Source: Diplolepis rosae
Lineage: Eukaryota; Arthropoda; Insecta; Hymenoptera; Diplolepididae
DNA length: 64,000 nucleotides
NCBI GenBank assembly: GCA_030998225.1
Contig: JAPYXD010000704.1
Span: 5,146,001-5,210,000, forward strand
Direction: 5' to 3'
A program made the position numbers and the translations under genes. Shown piece after piece: positions 34,558-45,141 of this stretch. Under the pieces are notes generated by a model. It worked only from the letters and a program-made list of their open reading frames with translations, did not search any database and was not told where the DNA came from. The stretch's first letter is position 1. The number at the start of each line of letters is the position of its first letter.

Positions 34558-35586
34558 ATGGCTTTTTGTAAAAATAGACAAAAACAAAGCAACGAGTTTT
34601 CATCAAGTAACTGTATAAAAAAGAGTTGACGGCAAAACAGATCCACGGAGACATGGAGGCAACTTTAGGACAATCTGGTCCATCGTATGCGATGGTCAAA
34701 AGTTGGCAGCTAAGTTCAAACGTGGTTGACAGAGTATTGAAAATGACCCTCGCGGTGGACGGGCTTCGGAGTCAGCGACCCAACAATACATCGGAAAAAT
34801 ATGCAATCTAATTATTCAAGACCGCAGATAAAAAATAAGAGAAATAAGAAATCTTAGAAAATCACAGTTCGTTTATAATAATGTTTGGTGCTCGTTCATA
34901 TGAGATGCCAACAGTCTCAGCTAAGATTTCAGTGAGATGGATCCCAAGACTGTCTTTAGTTGAACGAAAACAAAATCGACTTACGATTTCTTGCAACTGT
35001 TTAAAGCTGTTTGAAGCCGATCCAGAAGTACTTTTAGACAGGTTTGTAACTATGGATGAAACCTTGGTTCACCATTATATTTCAGAGTAAAAAAAAAACA
35101 ATCAGTTTTGTCGGCGAACAAGGTGATGGTATCTTTTTCTGGGGATTCGAAGGGTGTCATCCTGGTGGATTATCTCGAAACGGGTAAAACAGTAAACTCA
35201 ATTTTGTATTGCACTCTTTTACACCGTTTGCGTGAGGAAATCAAGGAGAATCGTCCAGGCATCCTAAGAAAAAAAATGTTGTTCCACTACGAAAACGCGC
35301 GTGTCCACAGATCTGTATAATCGGTGGCTGAAATCTATAACTCTGGCTTTGAGCTGCTGCCTCACCTATCTTATCCTCCTGATTTTACCACGTCTGACTT
35401 TCATTTTTGATCGAATCTGAAGAAACACCTAGGAGGAATGAAATTTTCATCAAATAATGAGGTCCAAGATGCAGTCAATGAGTATTTAAGAGCCTGGAAG
35501 AATCATTTTTTCAGACAGGTATAATAGCATTAAGAACCAGATGAAATAAATTCAATGAGCTAGATGGTGATTATGTTGACAAGTAG
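34558..35586 (+). pseudogene. Mariner transposase of the outer nested element
   Basis: Starts at the ATG at 34558 (MAFCKN...). A frameshift near 34620 leads to ELTAKQIHGDMEATLGQSGP, and further frameshifts and stops follow (for example the TAA at 34809-34811 and the stop after HHYISE near 35088). WIPRLSLVERKQNRLTIS and the first catalytic Asp in VTMDETLVHH are present. The second is changed (HYENARVHRS, Asp to Glu), and the third region is eroded (PPDFTTSDFHF). The C-terminus GDYVDK ends at the TAG at 35584-35586. Dead. Confidence 0.92.
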
Positions 35587-35761
35587 AACATTTTAGTAAA
35601 AGTCTGTATTTATTTTCATGATAAAGCCGCGAAATTTTCATCAACCCTCGTATCATTAATTAAAAAAAAGTTTATGAGGTACATATCAAATATATATTTT
35701 TCGGACTTAAATCAACTGTTCTCTCAGTGCAATGCTCAAGTTTATCCTATTTTATACTCAC

Positions 35762-36061
35762 CATGGAGCACATGAACCCTTATGCTCGCAGTGTTGGCGT
35801 TACTTGGCTTACAGCTGTACTCCCCGGAGTCAGATGGATCTGCTGCTTGGATGAGCAGCCATGAAGTGGTGACGTCATTTCCCTTCTCAGTTATCACTGA
35901 AACACCGCCTCTGGGACTGTCATAACTGAGAACATTGTCATTGTAGTACCAAAAGATATAAGCTGGGGGTTCCCAGCTAAAGTGAATGGCACATGTAAGG
36001 TTTATCGTGCTTCCAGCACCGACATATAACTCCGGCCCTCCCAATATCGACGCTGTGGGCA
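35762..36061 (-). CDS. dpr: dpr exon 4: second Ig domain
   Basis: A 300-nt exon, phase 1 at both ends. The acceptor is TTCTATTATAG before 36061 and the donor is GTGAGT from 35761. It encodes residues 167-266 of the reconstructed protein: the linker VPTASILGGPELYV and the whole second Ig domain, with Cys190 (TINLTC), Trp204 (YIFWYY), the DSGEYSC block with Cys250, and RVHVLH at the end. NLT at 188 is a glycosylation sequon. The strings ILGGPELYV, RGGVSVITEKG and PSNAN are hallmarks of Dpr second domains, and from memory the exon is closest to the Dpr6/Dpr10-type subgroup. Dpr proteins are neuronal surface receptors that pair with DIP proteins to specify synaptic partners. The phase-1 donor shows that coding continues downstream into an exon I did not find. 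Confidence 0.97.
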
Positions 36062-36674
36062 CTATAATAGAACAAGAAAAGAGTCAATAATTGCCCAAAG
36101 AAATCTAAGCAGAAAGGATAAAAGTGAATTTCACACTCAAAGTTTCACAAATTTAACGAAAAAGATAAATGAATTTTGCCACACTTTTGGAAAAAACAAT
36201 GGATGACTTTTTTTTAAATTCGTGTGTTTATAGAAGGCGATTATTATCGTAAGAGTAAAACTTTAATGCAATAGGATGATAGAGCTTGAAAAAAAAAACT
36301 TTTTTCATCTTTGTGGCGAATTTATAAATTTAATAGTTCTTGAGGTGTAAAACTACGAAATTGCACCAATACGGTAGCAGCGTAAGGTACATGCGCAGAA
36401 AAGCTTCAACGTATACATTGGTGCAACGTTAAACTTCTGTATTCTTATAAAACTATTTAATCTAGAAAACAGTTTACAAAAAACATTTCGTTTTATTTCA
36501 TAAGATACATCATCCTAGCACGTTTATTTTATAGCCCAATATTAGTTTTACACACACTAAAGAATAATGCTTCTTCTTGCTGAGATGTCATTATTATTGG
36601 AAAATCGTGTCGATTGTTCCCTTCTTTCAAAATTAAATCTATTTTCACGTGTATAATTTGATTAAAGAACTCAC

Positions 36675-36903
36675 CAACAACATTGAGCTGGAATGGATGG
36701 GATTTCACAGGTATTGTCGAAATTTGACATTCGTAAATCCCTTGATCTCGCTCTTGAGCCCACTTGATGCACAATGTCCACTCCGACCATTCACTGCTTT
36801 GACCAGAATTTTGCCTATGCAACGCTTGAAATCGTTGGTCGCTTGTATATGTATAACTCCCAGCAGTAAGAATATGTATATCTCTAGCTCGGATCCACGA
36901 TAC
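36675..36903 (-). CDS. dpr: dpr exon 3: second half of first Ig domain
   Basis: A 229-nt exon with acceptor TTCCTGCGCAG before 36903 and donor GTGAGT from 36674, separated from exon 4 by a 612-bp intron. It encodes residues 91-166: VSWIRARDIHILTAGSYTYT, SDQRF, the EWTLCIKW strand and DQGIYECQIST, with the conserved Ig Trp93 and Cys149. This is the DIP-binding domain of Dpr family members. An extra cysteine (Cys134) sits where relatives usually have Gln or Arg, beside a segment rich in Ser/Gln/Asn (QNSGQSSEWS) that looks slightly longer than usual. Entering phase 0 matches exon 2; leaving phase 1 matches exon 4. Confidence 0.97.
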
Positions 36904-37111
36904 CTGCGCAGGAAGCACAATTCGAACATTTAACTATAAAGTATTAAGATTGTATGATATAAAACATATTTTAAACAGAAAAAAAAAATTAAACTATTTT
37001 TTAAAGAAATTCAGCTGAATACTCTAACTATATATCCAATAACGAAGTCACTACATTCAATAATAGTAAAATTAATATGAGATATGACGAATTAAATATA
37101 AGTCTCTTTTT

Positions 37112-38090
37112 ACATTCTCATTATCAATGAGAAGGTATTGGTTTTGTAAAGAAAATGACTTCTGGGACATTCAATCAAATCTTTATTGGATTGCATTGAA
37201 CTTTGGCATAATTTATTCGAGCCCAAAACTTAAGGACAAGTTCGTTAATTAGCCACATCCGACCATAACTGTAAGAATGAGAGCATTCTTCGTGTTTTTC
37301 AAAAAGACTTTTTGAAAAAATCAAATGTTAAAATATTGGTTTTTGATATTGCTCATAAATCTCTACTAATTATTATCATAATCATTTTCAATTGAACAGA
37401 AATTATAAAAGTTACAGTAAGTTAAAACATGAAAAAAGTCAATGACCAAATTCCATTTTCCAGTTAAATTATACGAGGTACGAAAAAAACGTTATCATAC
37501 AAAATTATTCACCACAAAAAGATCTATCAATTTTAATCGCAACATTCCTTTGTCAGATGTACGTTTTTCTTTTTAATTTAAAAAAGCACATTTGAATATC
37601 GTTAATTCAATTTTTTAACCAGAATATGTGAAATACAAAAAAAAACGTAAGAATGCAAAATCGTTTGTTTGAATAAAGTCTACAATTTTTTTCTGACATT
37701 TTCCAATAAAATGTATATTTTTTGTTTTAATATTAAAAAATACCATAATGATTCAAAAATTTAATTTTTAAAACAAAATATGTAAGATGAAAAAAAAACG
37801 CCTAGATAGAAAATTATTTGCCTAAATCAGGTCTACAAATTCTCATTAGGACATTTTTTTGAAAATATGTATTATATATTTTATGTATATTTATATATTT
37901 GTATATATGTACAATTAGGTGGTTGACTTCGAAATTTTTGTCACTGATTACAATATCGGAGGATAACTAGTCGCGTATCAGATAGGATACGTTCCCGATA
38001 GGTGTCCTCGTAGACAATTTCAAACTCTTACATATATGTATCGCAATAATGAAAATTAAATTCAAATTCTTTAAATATATATATATACAA
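37112..38090 (+). mobile_element. GATGAGAATGTG-family element, copy B (3' truncated)
   Basis: The left end ACATTCTCATTATCAATGAG matches copy A. It is followed by GGACAAGTTCGTTAATTAGC, the array of about 155-bp units (about 37440-37860), and a block starting CGAAATTTTTGTCACTG (about 37930) that includes CGGAGGATAACTAGTCGCG. That last block recurs at the left end of copy C, so the order differs between copies. It lies in dpr intron 2. The right end is not recognisable; a mariner is inserted just beyond, at 38097. Confidence 0.75.
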
Positions 38091-38096
38091 TATGTA

Positions 38097-39378
38097 TTGG
38101 ATCTATAACTTAAATCGTGCGGTTTGCTGAGATATGGCGTAACTTGATTATTATTCCATCGTTCCAATATTCTGAACATGCGTTGAAAAGCTACTGTCAT
38201 TGTGCGTCTTTTTCAGTATATGTCATTCATTTGAAGCGTAAACAACAATACTTTTTCTTCACTCAAATATGTCGAACTTTGTGCCTGAAAAAGTGTTTTT
38301 GCAGGGAGTTCTTCTTCATTACTTTAATATGAAGAAAACTGCTACCGAAAGTCATCGTATTTTGGTGGAAGTTTATGGTAAACATGATCTAGCTGAGCGA
38401 ACGTGCCAAAAGTGGTTTGCACGATTTAAAAGTGGCGATTTTGGCTTGGAAAACGATGAACGTCCTGGGCAGCCAAAAAAGTTTGAAGATGAAAAACTGG
38501 AAGCATTACTCGATGAAGATTGTTTCCAAACACAAGAAGAGCTCGCAAAATCTTTGGGAGTCACTCAAGCAGCCATTTCAAAACGTTTAAACGCAGCCGG
38601 ATACATTCAAAAGCAAGGAAATTGGGTTCCACATGAACTCAAGCCGAGAGACGTTGAAAGGCGGTTTTGCATGTCCGAAATGCTGCTGGAACGCCACAAA
38701 AACAAGTCATTTTTGCATCAGATTGTTACTGGTGATGAAAAATGGATCCATTACGACAACCCCGAGCGCAAAAATCATATGTGAAACCCGGCCAATCAGC
38801 CAAATCAACGGCAAAGCCGAATATCCATGGCGCGAAGGTAATGCTCTGTATTTAGTGAGATCAGAAGTGTGTGCTGTATTATGAGCTTCTAACATCGGGT
38901 GAAACCATCAATGGAGAACGCTAACGAACACAATTAATCCGTTTGAAGAGAGCAATAGCCGAAAAACGCCCGGAATATGCGACCAGACACAAGGCAATAA
39001 TTTTCCATCATGACAACGCTCGGCCCCATGTTGCTATTCCGGTTAAGAACTATTTGGAAAACAGTGGATGGGAAGTTTTACCCCACCCGCCTTATAGCCC
39101 AGACCTTGCCCCTTCTGACTACCATTTGTTCCGGTCGATGCAGAACGCCCTCACTAGAATACGGTTCACATCAGAACAGGGTATCAAAAATTGGCTTGAT
39201 ACATTCTTGGCTGCCAAGTAAGCGCAGTTCTTTTTGGATGAAATCCACAAATTGCCAGAAAGATGGGAAAAAATCATAGCTTCAGATGGGAAATACTTTG
39301 AATAATACTATTGTACATGTTTTTCTTAATAAACCTTCAAATTTTTAAAAAAACGCACGAATCAAGTTATAGATCCAA
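38097..39378 (+). mobile_element. Full-length mariner in dpr intron 2
   Basis: 1,282 bp. The ends TTGGATCTATAACTT(A/G)A are inverted at 38097 and 39378 and flanked by TA at 38095-38096 and 39379-39380. Orientation is opposite to dpr. The transposase is complete in extent but disrupted. Confidence 0.96.
38269..39303 (+). pseudogene. Mariner transposase, all catalytic residues present but frameshifted
   Basis: The ATG at 38269 begins MSNFVPEKVF. The first 171 codons are open and contain the two helix-turn-helix regions (RTCQKWFARFKSGDFGLEND, SLGVTQAAISKRL), WVPHELK and the first Asp in VTGDEKWIHYDN. A frameshift at about 38765-38775 and a TAG where a Trp is expected (near 38851) break the middle. 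The frame recovers at 38943 with IFHHDNARPHVA (second Asp) and PPYSPDLAPSDYHLF (third Asp). A TAA near 39220 precedes the final KLPERWEKIIASDGKYF. The sequence type is the irritans-like group common in insects. It is the least decayed mariner in the window. Confidence 0.95.
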
Positions 39379-39405
39379 TATGTATATATATTTATAGAAC
39401 TATCA

Positions 39406-40482
39406 GACTGAGAGAAATTTCGGGTTTCACAAACCAAAGTTTTCTTGTTAAAATCGTCTTTACAAAAAATGTTAAAGTTGTCATGACAATCATGGTAGTG
39501 GCTGTCATACTTTGGAAAAGTGTTTACTCCAACTGCAAGAAACGTTACTGAGACCACGATTCTGGTAGGCCGAGTGGCAGAAACTTGATTAATGTGTTCG
39601 GGGTAACTGCTCTTATGTACTTGAAATACCGTAAGAGCTGCGGTTATAGGAACCAAAGTCCATCGTAAAGCCGCGCATGGAGTTTAGTTAAAATGACCAA
39701 GTACAGTTCTTATCAAATTGCTTTAATTATAGAATCTGCATTATTTCATGAAAATTCATCTTTATTTTTTTAAGTTTTCTGCATAATAACCAGAATCACT
39801 AGATTATGATCATTTTCTAAGATTATATAATTTGTAATGAATTGTCTATGGGCAGTAAATACCCAGTCAAAATTATTTTTGAGGTTATAGGTATGGTTCT
39901 CCTAGTTATCAAAATACGAATTCAATTTGATTACACAAAATAAAGTTTCACCGAAAAGATATAGAAAAATAATCCGGTATAATGATATTTATGATGAGTT
40001 TCATCAATTAAGTTACAAAATTGTCACTTTTTTCATCACCATAAACTTTTTTTGACTGATTATAGTTTTCACAAAATATATCTTTTTGGAAGTAACTACT
40101 TATCTCCAGTGCAGTGGAAGTTAAACTGTGTGACTATTACAAGATTTAATAGTTGTCACGGCAGGCTTACCTCATTGTAAAAAATGAAAGTTATACTTGA
40201 TTTGTCTAGCGCAACAGCGAACGCTGCGGTTGTAGTAACCAAAGGAGCTTGGCAGTACATATAGTATAAAGAAAATGTATGTGTACTAACCGTTGGGGTA
40301 CGTATAAAGCTGATTCTAATCATCAACTTTGGTCACAACAACCGAATACACAACATAGTCCAAATTACTGTCATGATAACTATAAAAGTAATAGCTTCTC
40401 TGAACTTTTTTGGTCGAGGCAACTACTGTACAAGAAATTTATGTGCTATGTGCACAGGAACCAAAGCCGATTTCTTTCAGTG
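39406..40482. mobile_element. 1.1-kb element with (G)ACTGAGAGAAAT ends, CA target duplication
   Basis: The left end GACTGAGAGAAATTTCGGG and the right end (complement of CACTGAAAGAAATCGGC) are flanked by CA at 39404-39405 and 40483-40484. Internal repeats include CTGCGGTTATAGGAACCAAAG (shortened: CTGCGGTTATAG, near 39630-39657) with a relative near 40222-40243. No coding capacity. It has the same end type as 18539, 24440, 28143 and 46973. Confidence 0.82.
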
Positions 40483-40483
40483 C

Positions 40484-41290
40484 ATGAGAATGTGTTCCTT
40501 AAGTGAATGGGATTTCCTTTTCACCGAAAATAATAATTCAATAAATTTTATAGAACTGTTTAAGAGTTGGGGATACAGGCATTTACGGAATAGAGTTTTG
40601 AAAAATTTACAAAACTTTTCAAAATAAAATGCACAACATTTAGGAATAGTATATTACATTACAAGGGGCGAAACATAGCGATTGCAATGAGTGTGAAGTT
40701 TGCTGCCCGAGTGAAGCGAGGGCTGCAATCACACGAATTGCTTTCGCTGTGTTTTGTTTCGAGTAATGTATACTATTTTTCATAGCAACTCTTTTGAGAA
40801 TCTGATTGGCTGTAACTGTGGAGCGGGTTGGAACAGCGACTTTCAACCCACTCTGCAGGTACCGCAAATCGGATTTTCAAAGGAGGCGCTATGAAAAAAT
40901 TATTATTTCATAGCGTCTCCTTTGAAAATCCGATTTTCGGTACCTGTAGAGCGGGCTGAAACTACGATTTTCAACCCTAGGGTTGAAAGTCGCTGTTTCA
41001 ACCCGCTCCACAGTTACAGCCAATCAGATTCTCAAAACAGTTGCTATGAAAAATAGTATACATTACTCGAAATAAAACACAGCGAAAGCATTTTGTGTGA
41101 TTGCAGCCCTCGTTTCACTCGGGCAGAGGAAACTTCATACTCATGTAATCGCTCTTTTCGCCCCTTGTAATGTAATATACTATTATCATGTATTTTATCA
41201 GAAAGTTACGGAAATATTCACAGAAAAGCATGCGCGAAGCGCGAATATCACGATGAGAATGTGTCTCAAGTGCAATGAGACTGTGCCCGC
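40484..41290 (+). mobile_element. GATGAGAATGTG-family fragment, copy D, split by a fold-back
   Basis: ATGAGAATGTGTTCCTTAAG at about 40485 matches the terminal module of copy A. After the fold-back insert (40646-41184) comes AGAAAGTTACGGAAAT, GCGCGAAGCGCGAA and CGATGAGAATGTG (to about 41263), followed by CCCGCTTAGCGG. The middle is diverged, so membership of the whole stretch is inferred from the two ends. Confidence 0.6.
40646..41184. mobile_element. 539-bp fold-back element
   Basis: The ends AATAGTATATTACATTACAA... are inverted. Arms about 40646-40886 and 40906-41184 are nearly complementary, except for about 40 bp extra in the right arm (near 40945-40985). Conserved internal strings include GGGCGAAA, GAGTGAAGCGAGGGCTGCAATC, GATTGGCTGTAACTGTGGAG and CATAGCG(C/T)CTCCTTTG. 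It is much richer in GC than the host DNA and has no coding potential. Confidence 0.9.
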
Positions 41291-41956
41291 TTAGCGGTCA
41301 GATTTTTTATGATAGCTTGATGTTGTCATTCCTAATTTGGATACATAACTGAATTACTTGTAAGTTGATATGAATTCCGATATTTGAATTCTTGCTTCTT
41401 CACTGCGAATTTATATTTCACCTCTTAACATTGAAGACTTATATGCGCAGTATGAGTAAAAGGGGAGAGAATATTTAATAGCTACCTTGAAAGGTTTCCA
41501 GATTGCTCGGCAGTCATATTCTGCATTGAGGACATGCTTGAGCTTGGCATGCCATGAAAACGGCCATTAATGTTACTCATACCCGGGAATCATCAGAATA
41601 TTCGTGATGCGATTCCAGATTTGTGGAAGCATCTCCAGTTAGCATCTCAAGATAGAATACTTCAACGGTTTTCGATAATATCGAATATGATTCAGACATT
41701 TTTCTAAGTTGCATCGATCATTGAATTATTTAAAGTAACTATCCAGTTACTACAAATAAGTGTATAGTAGAGTTTAAAAAGCATTTGTAAATTTGTAAAC
41801 ACAGCTTTTCAGTGGAATAAACCAGGCATTCATTTTTTCATTATTCCGAAAATCATTGAATTAATTCATCTCAAGATTTTTTTAAAGATACTTTCACAAA
41901 TGCAGTTCACAAGTATATTTCTTCTAGCGGCACCTTTAATTTTTTGATTGACTCTG
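41291..41956. other. dpr intron 2 sequence, nothing recognised
   Basis: AT-rich unique-looking DNA with no reading frame or repeat I can support. Confidence 0.5.
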
Positions 41957-43001
41957 CTCTCTAAACCTGAATCAGTGCAATAGTCACTGATTCAATTAGT
42001 GAAAATATATCAACTGATGAATCAGTGCCTTGCTTTGATTTCACTAATGAATCAGTGAACGCGCCACGTGAACATAACTTTTGAATTCGCGAATTCAAAA
42101 AAGAGGCTAGAATTTCGACGCGCGCTATAACATAATCGTAAATGTGCTTTGGTGATTGCAAGTACTCTTTGCAATCACATATAATTATCAAGACAATCAA
42201 AAGTATTCAACGAATACTTGCCGGATATAGTGTACGTACAGTAATTATTTCTCACGATCAAATTGGTAAGTCATTATAACCTTAAATTTTTTCATCGATT
42301 CGATCGATTTTTTTTTCCAACGATTTAAATGTTAAAATCACAAAGTAAATGGAGCTGGCTCAATTGATAATTTTTGACCGGATAATTATATAATCAGAGT
42401 AAATATATGTCGTGAGAAATTTCGATATAATATATATTCCACTCCTAGAAATATTTTATTAACCTTTAACAAAAGAATACCTCATGCTTCATCCAAGGAA
42501 ATGGGTGGTTCCTTATACTCCTCTATTATCATCGCCTGTTTCGGCTTTTAATCTCTTGTTCAAAGTCTATTACGTTTTCAATTTCCAACCTCGCTCATTA
42601 ACTTTTTCAATTTCTTCGCGAACTACCATATGTGTATGGCATCGATTCCATTTTCATGAATTCTGTTTCATCGTTCCACAACAATACTAATAATTTCAAA
42701 AATAAATCCTCGGAACCATCTACTTCAAATGCAGGATAATAATTACAATGTATAATAATAATTACGTAATTTCTTTTTAGTGTTGCTTAACCTTAAATAA
42801 ATGTGTTCATCGATCGTTAAAATATATAGCTGGTTTTATTATTCCCACCTGAAGATTTCACTGATTCAATAAGTGAGTTCAATCTATTTCACTGATTCAT
42901 CAGTCAAATTGCACTGGTTCTCTGTGAAAGACTTATAGCTGCTGCCATCAGTGAATAGTCACTACGAATCAGTGACCGTTCACTGATTCAGGTTTAGAGA
43001 G
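41957..43001. mobile_element. CTCTCTAAACC-ended element, long copy, TG target duplication
   Basis: The ends CTCTCTAAACCTGAATCAGTG are inverted (41957 and 43001), with TG at 41955-41956 and 43002-43003. The motif CACTGATTC, or its complement, occurs eight times in the subterminal 160 bp at the two ends. The interior is AT-rich with no transposase. A shorter copy lies at 46353 and a degraded one at 51835. Confidence 0.92.
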
Positions 43002-43003
43002 TG

Positions 43004-45141
43004 TATTGTTCTTGAAATTTAATTCATCCTCCAGTCTAATATGTACTGCACATGGTTTAGAATTCAGTCCATATACTCGATATACTTGTATTAAAACAAA
43101 AATACATAAATATCTTCTAAAGTTAATAAAACACTCCACGAAAATATATTTTATGTGGGGGGAGGGGGGTATGGGAAGAGAAATACAACAGAAGTCCTAC
43201 AGTGACTTGTTCAACGGTATAATTTCCTCCAAGTAGAGGACGATTCTGCGGTCACTGGTTTCCATTTTTATTTTATTTTCTTTGCGAAACATCTCTTAAA
43301 ATTACTGGGTTGCTTTTGACCCTCGATCTAGCGAGATATTTCTGGTCCTTTTTCCCGAGGGAAGAAGAGAGCTAGGCCAAAGTTCGAATTTGAGTGCAAA
43401 GAAGCAAGCAAAAGGATTAGCAAACTCACAGATTTCTGGCAAAAGTTTCCGTATCTGCTTACTTTAGGCGGGTAGACTCTTCTCTTCAGTTTTAATCCTT
43501 TCTCCCTGAGACGAAAACCTATTAAATTTTCAATCGAGGTTTAAAATTTATCATACAACATTCAAAATCATTTAAGAAAGTACCTTGAAAAGAGGAGTTT
43601 TTAAAATTCGATATGTAATTTTTTCTACTGTGTAAAGTCAATTTTTTTCATTGAGAGAGATTCCGTAAAAAAACATGAAAATTCTCGTAAGAAATGTTTT
43701 AAAATACGTTCTTAGTCAAGGTTAAATTAACGATTTTGGGTTAAGAAGAAATAAAAATAGCAAAAACTTAATAGAAGTTGGGTAAAGCGAAAACTTTAAG
43801 AAAAGTAGGAATCTAGACAATGCCTGCTCAGAGACTGAGCATCCTAATGGCGTCACGAATTATCCATTTATCGTCACAGGAAATTAGTGTAAGATGTAGA
43901 GAATAGTAATAAATGTAATTCTAAGAAAAAATTTTAATTGAATTCAAGAAAAAGCGATTTAAATTTATATTATCATCGGCAAAAAGCTTAATGTGTAATG
44001 TGTAATAATGTAGTAGAATGGACTACTTCATATTCTATATTTTCAAACATTTATAAAAATGTGTTCAGGATTCTCAAAATCATCAGTTTCATTGTGGAAA
44101 TATACGAAAAGGAAATTTTTAATCGAGAAATTATACAGAACCATGTGGGAATTAATGAGAATCGCAACAACTGTATGTCGAAACTCGAACGAAATCTTTG
44201 AGCTTTTCTTACACAATCCGAGATACAAAGAGCGAGTGCAAGTAACAACACATTGGCGGATTTCAGCGAATAGAAAAGATAGGTACAAGTTGCAATTCCA
44301 AAGTAAACGAATCAAATTGAACTACTTAATTCTGATCGAAATGTGTTCATTGAGATTTGCTAGTGAATTTTATCTGGAATAATCATGTTTATTGAAAGAT
44401 GTTATTCAACTTCTTTTGATATTCGAGATTTTGATCAAATAAAATTTTAACTAGGTTCGAATCCTGGTTGAGGCAGATTTTTTTTATAGATCAATTTTTT
44501 AGTGCATGGAATCGCATGTAGCTCATATCGTATTCATAAGTCTATAGTCACACAAGTTTTCTCAGATTTAAATTAATGCACGAAGAACCTCAGTTTATCC
44601 TAGTAAAGTTTCAGATCCACCTGTTTTAGGAGATAATAACAGAGTAAGATATCTATATACCTTCATTAATGAAGCAAAGTTATATGATGTGACGAGAAGT
44701 TTGGATCTTTATAATCTCATTCTCTAACCTCAACCATGTATAATCTATCTAATCATTGAAGTTTGTATAGAGTGAAATAAGAAATTACATATACGTTAAT
44801 TGTATATTGGATATTATAATATACTGTTTTGATTTTCATAAACCGGATAATTATGATGCATATATATATATATATATGTACATGATAGAATATGCATATT
44901 AGAGAGTAAGATAAATAGAATATTTATTTTTCGCAAGTGTCCAGATATGTAAGAATGCATTAAAATTATTTTTACGACTCCATCTGCTACAATAAGGGAA
45001 AAATATCAGTTGCATTAGCTTCCTCAAATGAAAAACTACAAATATCAGTGGTGTTTATTTATTAAGAATACATAATTTAATTATCATATACTCAAAAAGA
45101 AAATTGCTTTTTACAATTTCATTAAAACAAAAAAATCACCA
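43004..45141. other. dpr intron 2 sequence with a G-rich run and a tRNA-like T-arm
   Basis: 43157-43175 contains GGGGGGAGGGGGGTATGGG, a potential G-quadruplex. At 44450-44480, CTAGG-TTCGAAT-CCTGG forms a tRNA T-arm followed by 7-8 nt and a T-run. No matching 5' half exists, so it is at most a tRNA-derived SINE remnant. Overlapping short frames at 43998-44382 occur on both strands and are not convincing. (AT)n lies near 44860-44878. Confidence 0.55.

Larger units (their letters stand above)
33470..35650 (+). mobile_element. Mariner element interrupted by a second mariner
   Basis: The ends CGAGG(A/G)T(G/T)GAT(C/G)AAAATTT are inverted at 33470 and 35650 and flanked by TA (33468-33469, 35651-35652). 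Taking out the inserted element 33579-34498 and one TA leaves about 1,259 bp, normal for mariner. The insertion lies in the 5' untranslated part. It sits only 110 bp downstream of the dpr Ig2 exon, inside the presumed intron. Confidence 0.92.

Noticed and set aside
35720..35730. CTCTCAGTG at 35721-35729 as the end of a sixth CACTG-ended element
   Set aside because: No matching left end with a CA duplication could be found.
43998..44382. Overlapping 67-107-codon frames on both strands as a small gene
   Set aside because: Both strands are open over the same AT-rich DNA, with no family match and no splice signals consistent with a gene.
44450..44480. tRNA-like T-arm as a possible tRNA gene
   Set aside because: No acceptor 5' half, D-arm or anticodon arm lies upstream; at most a SINE remnant.
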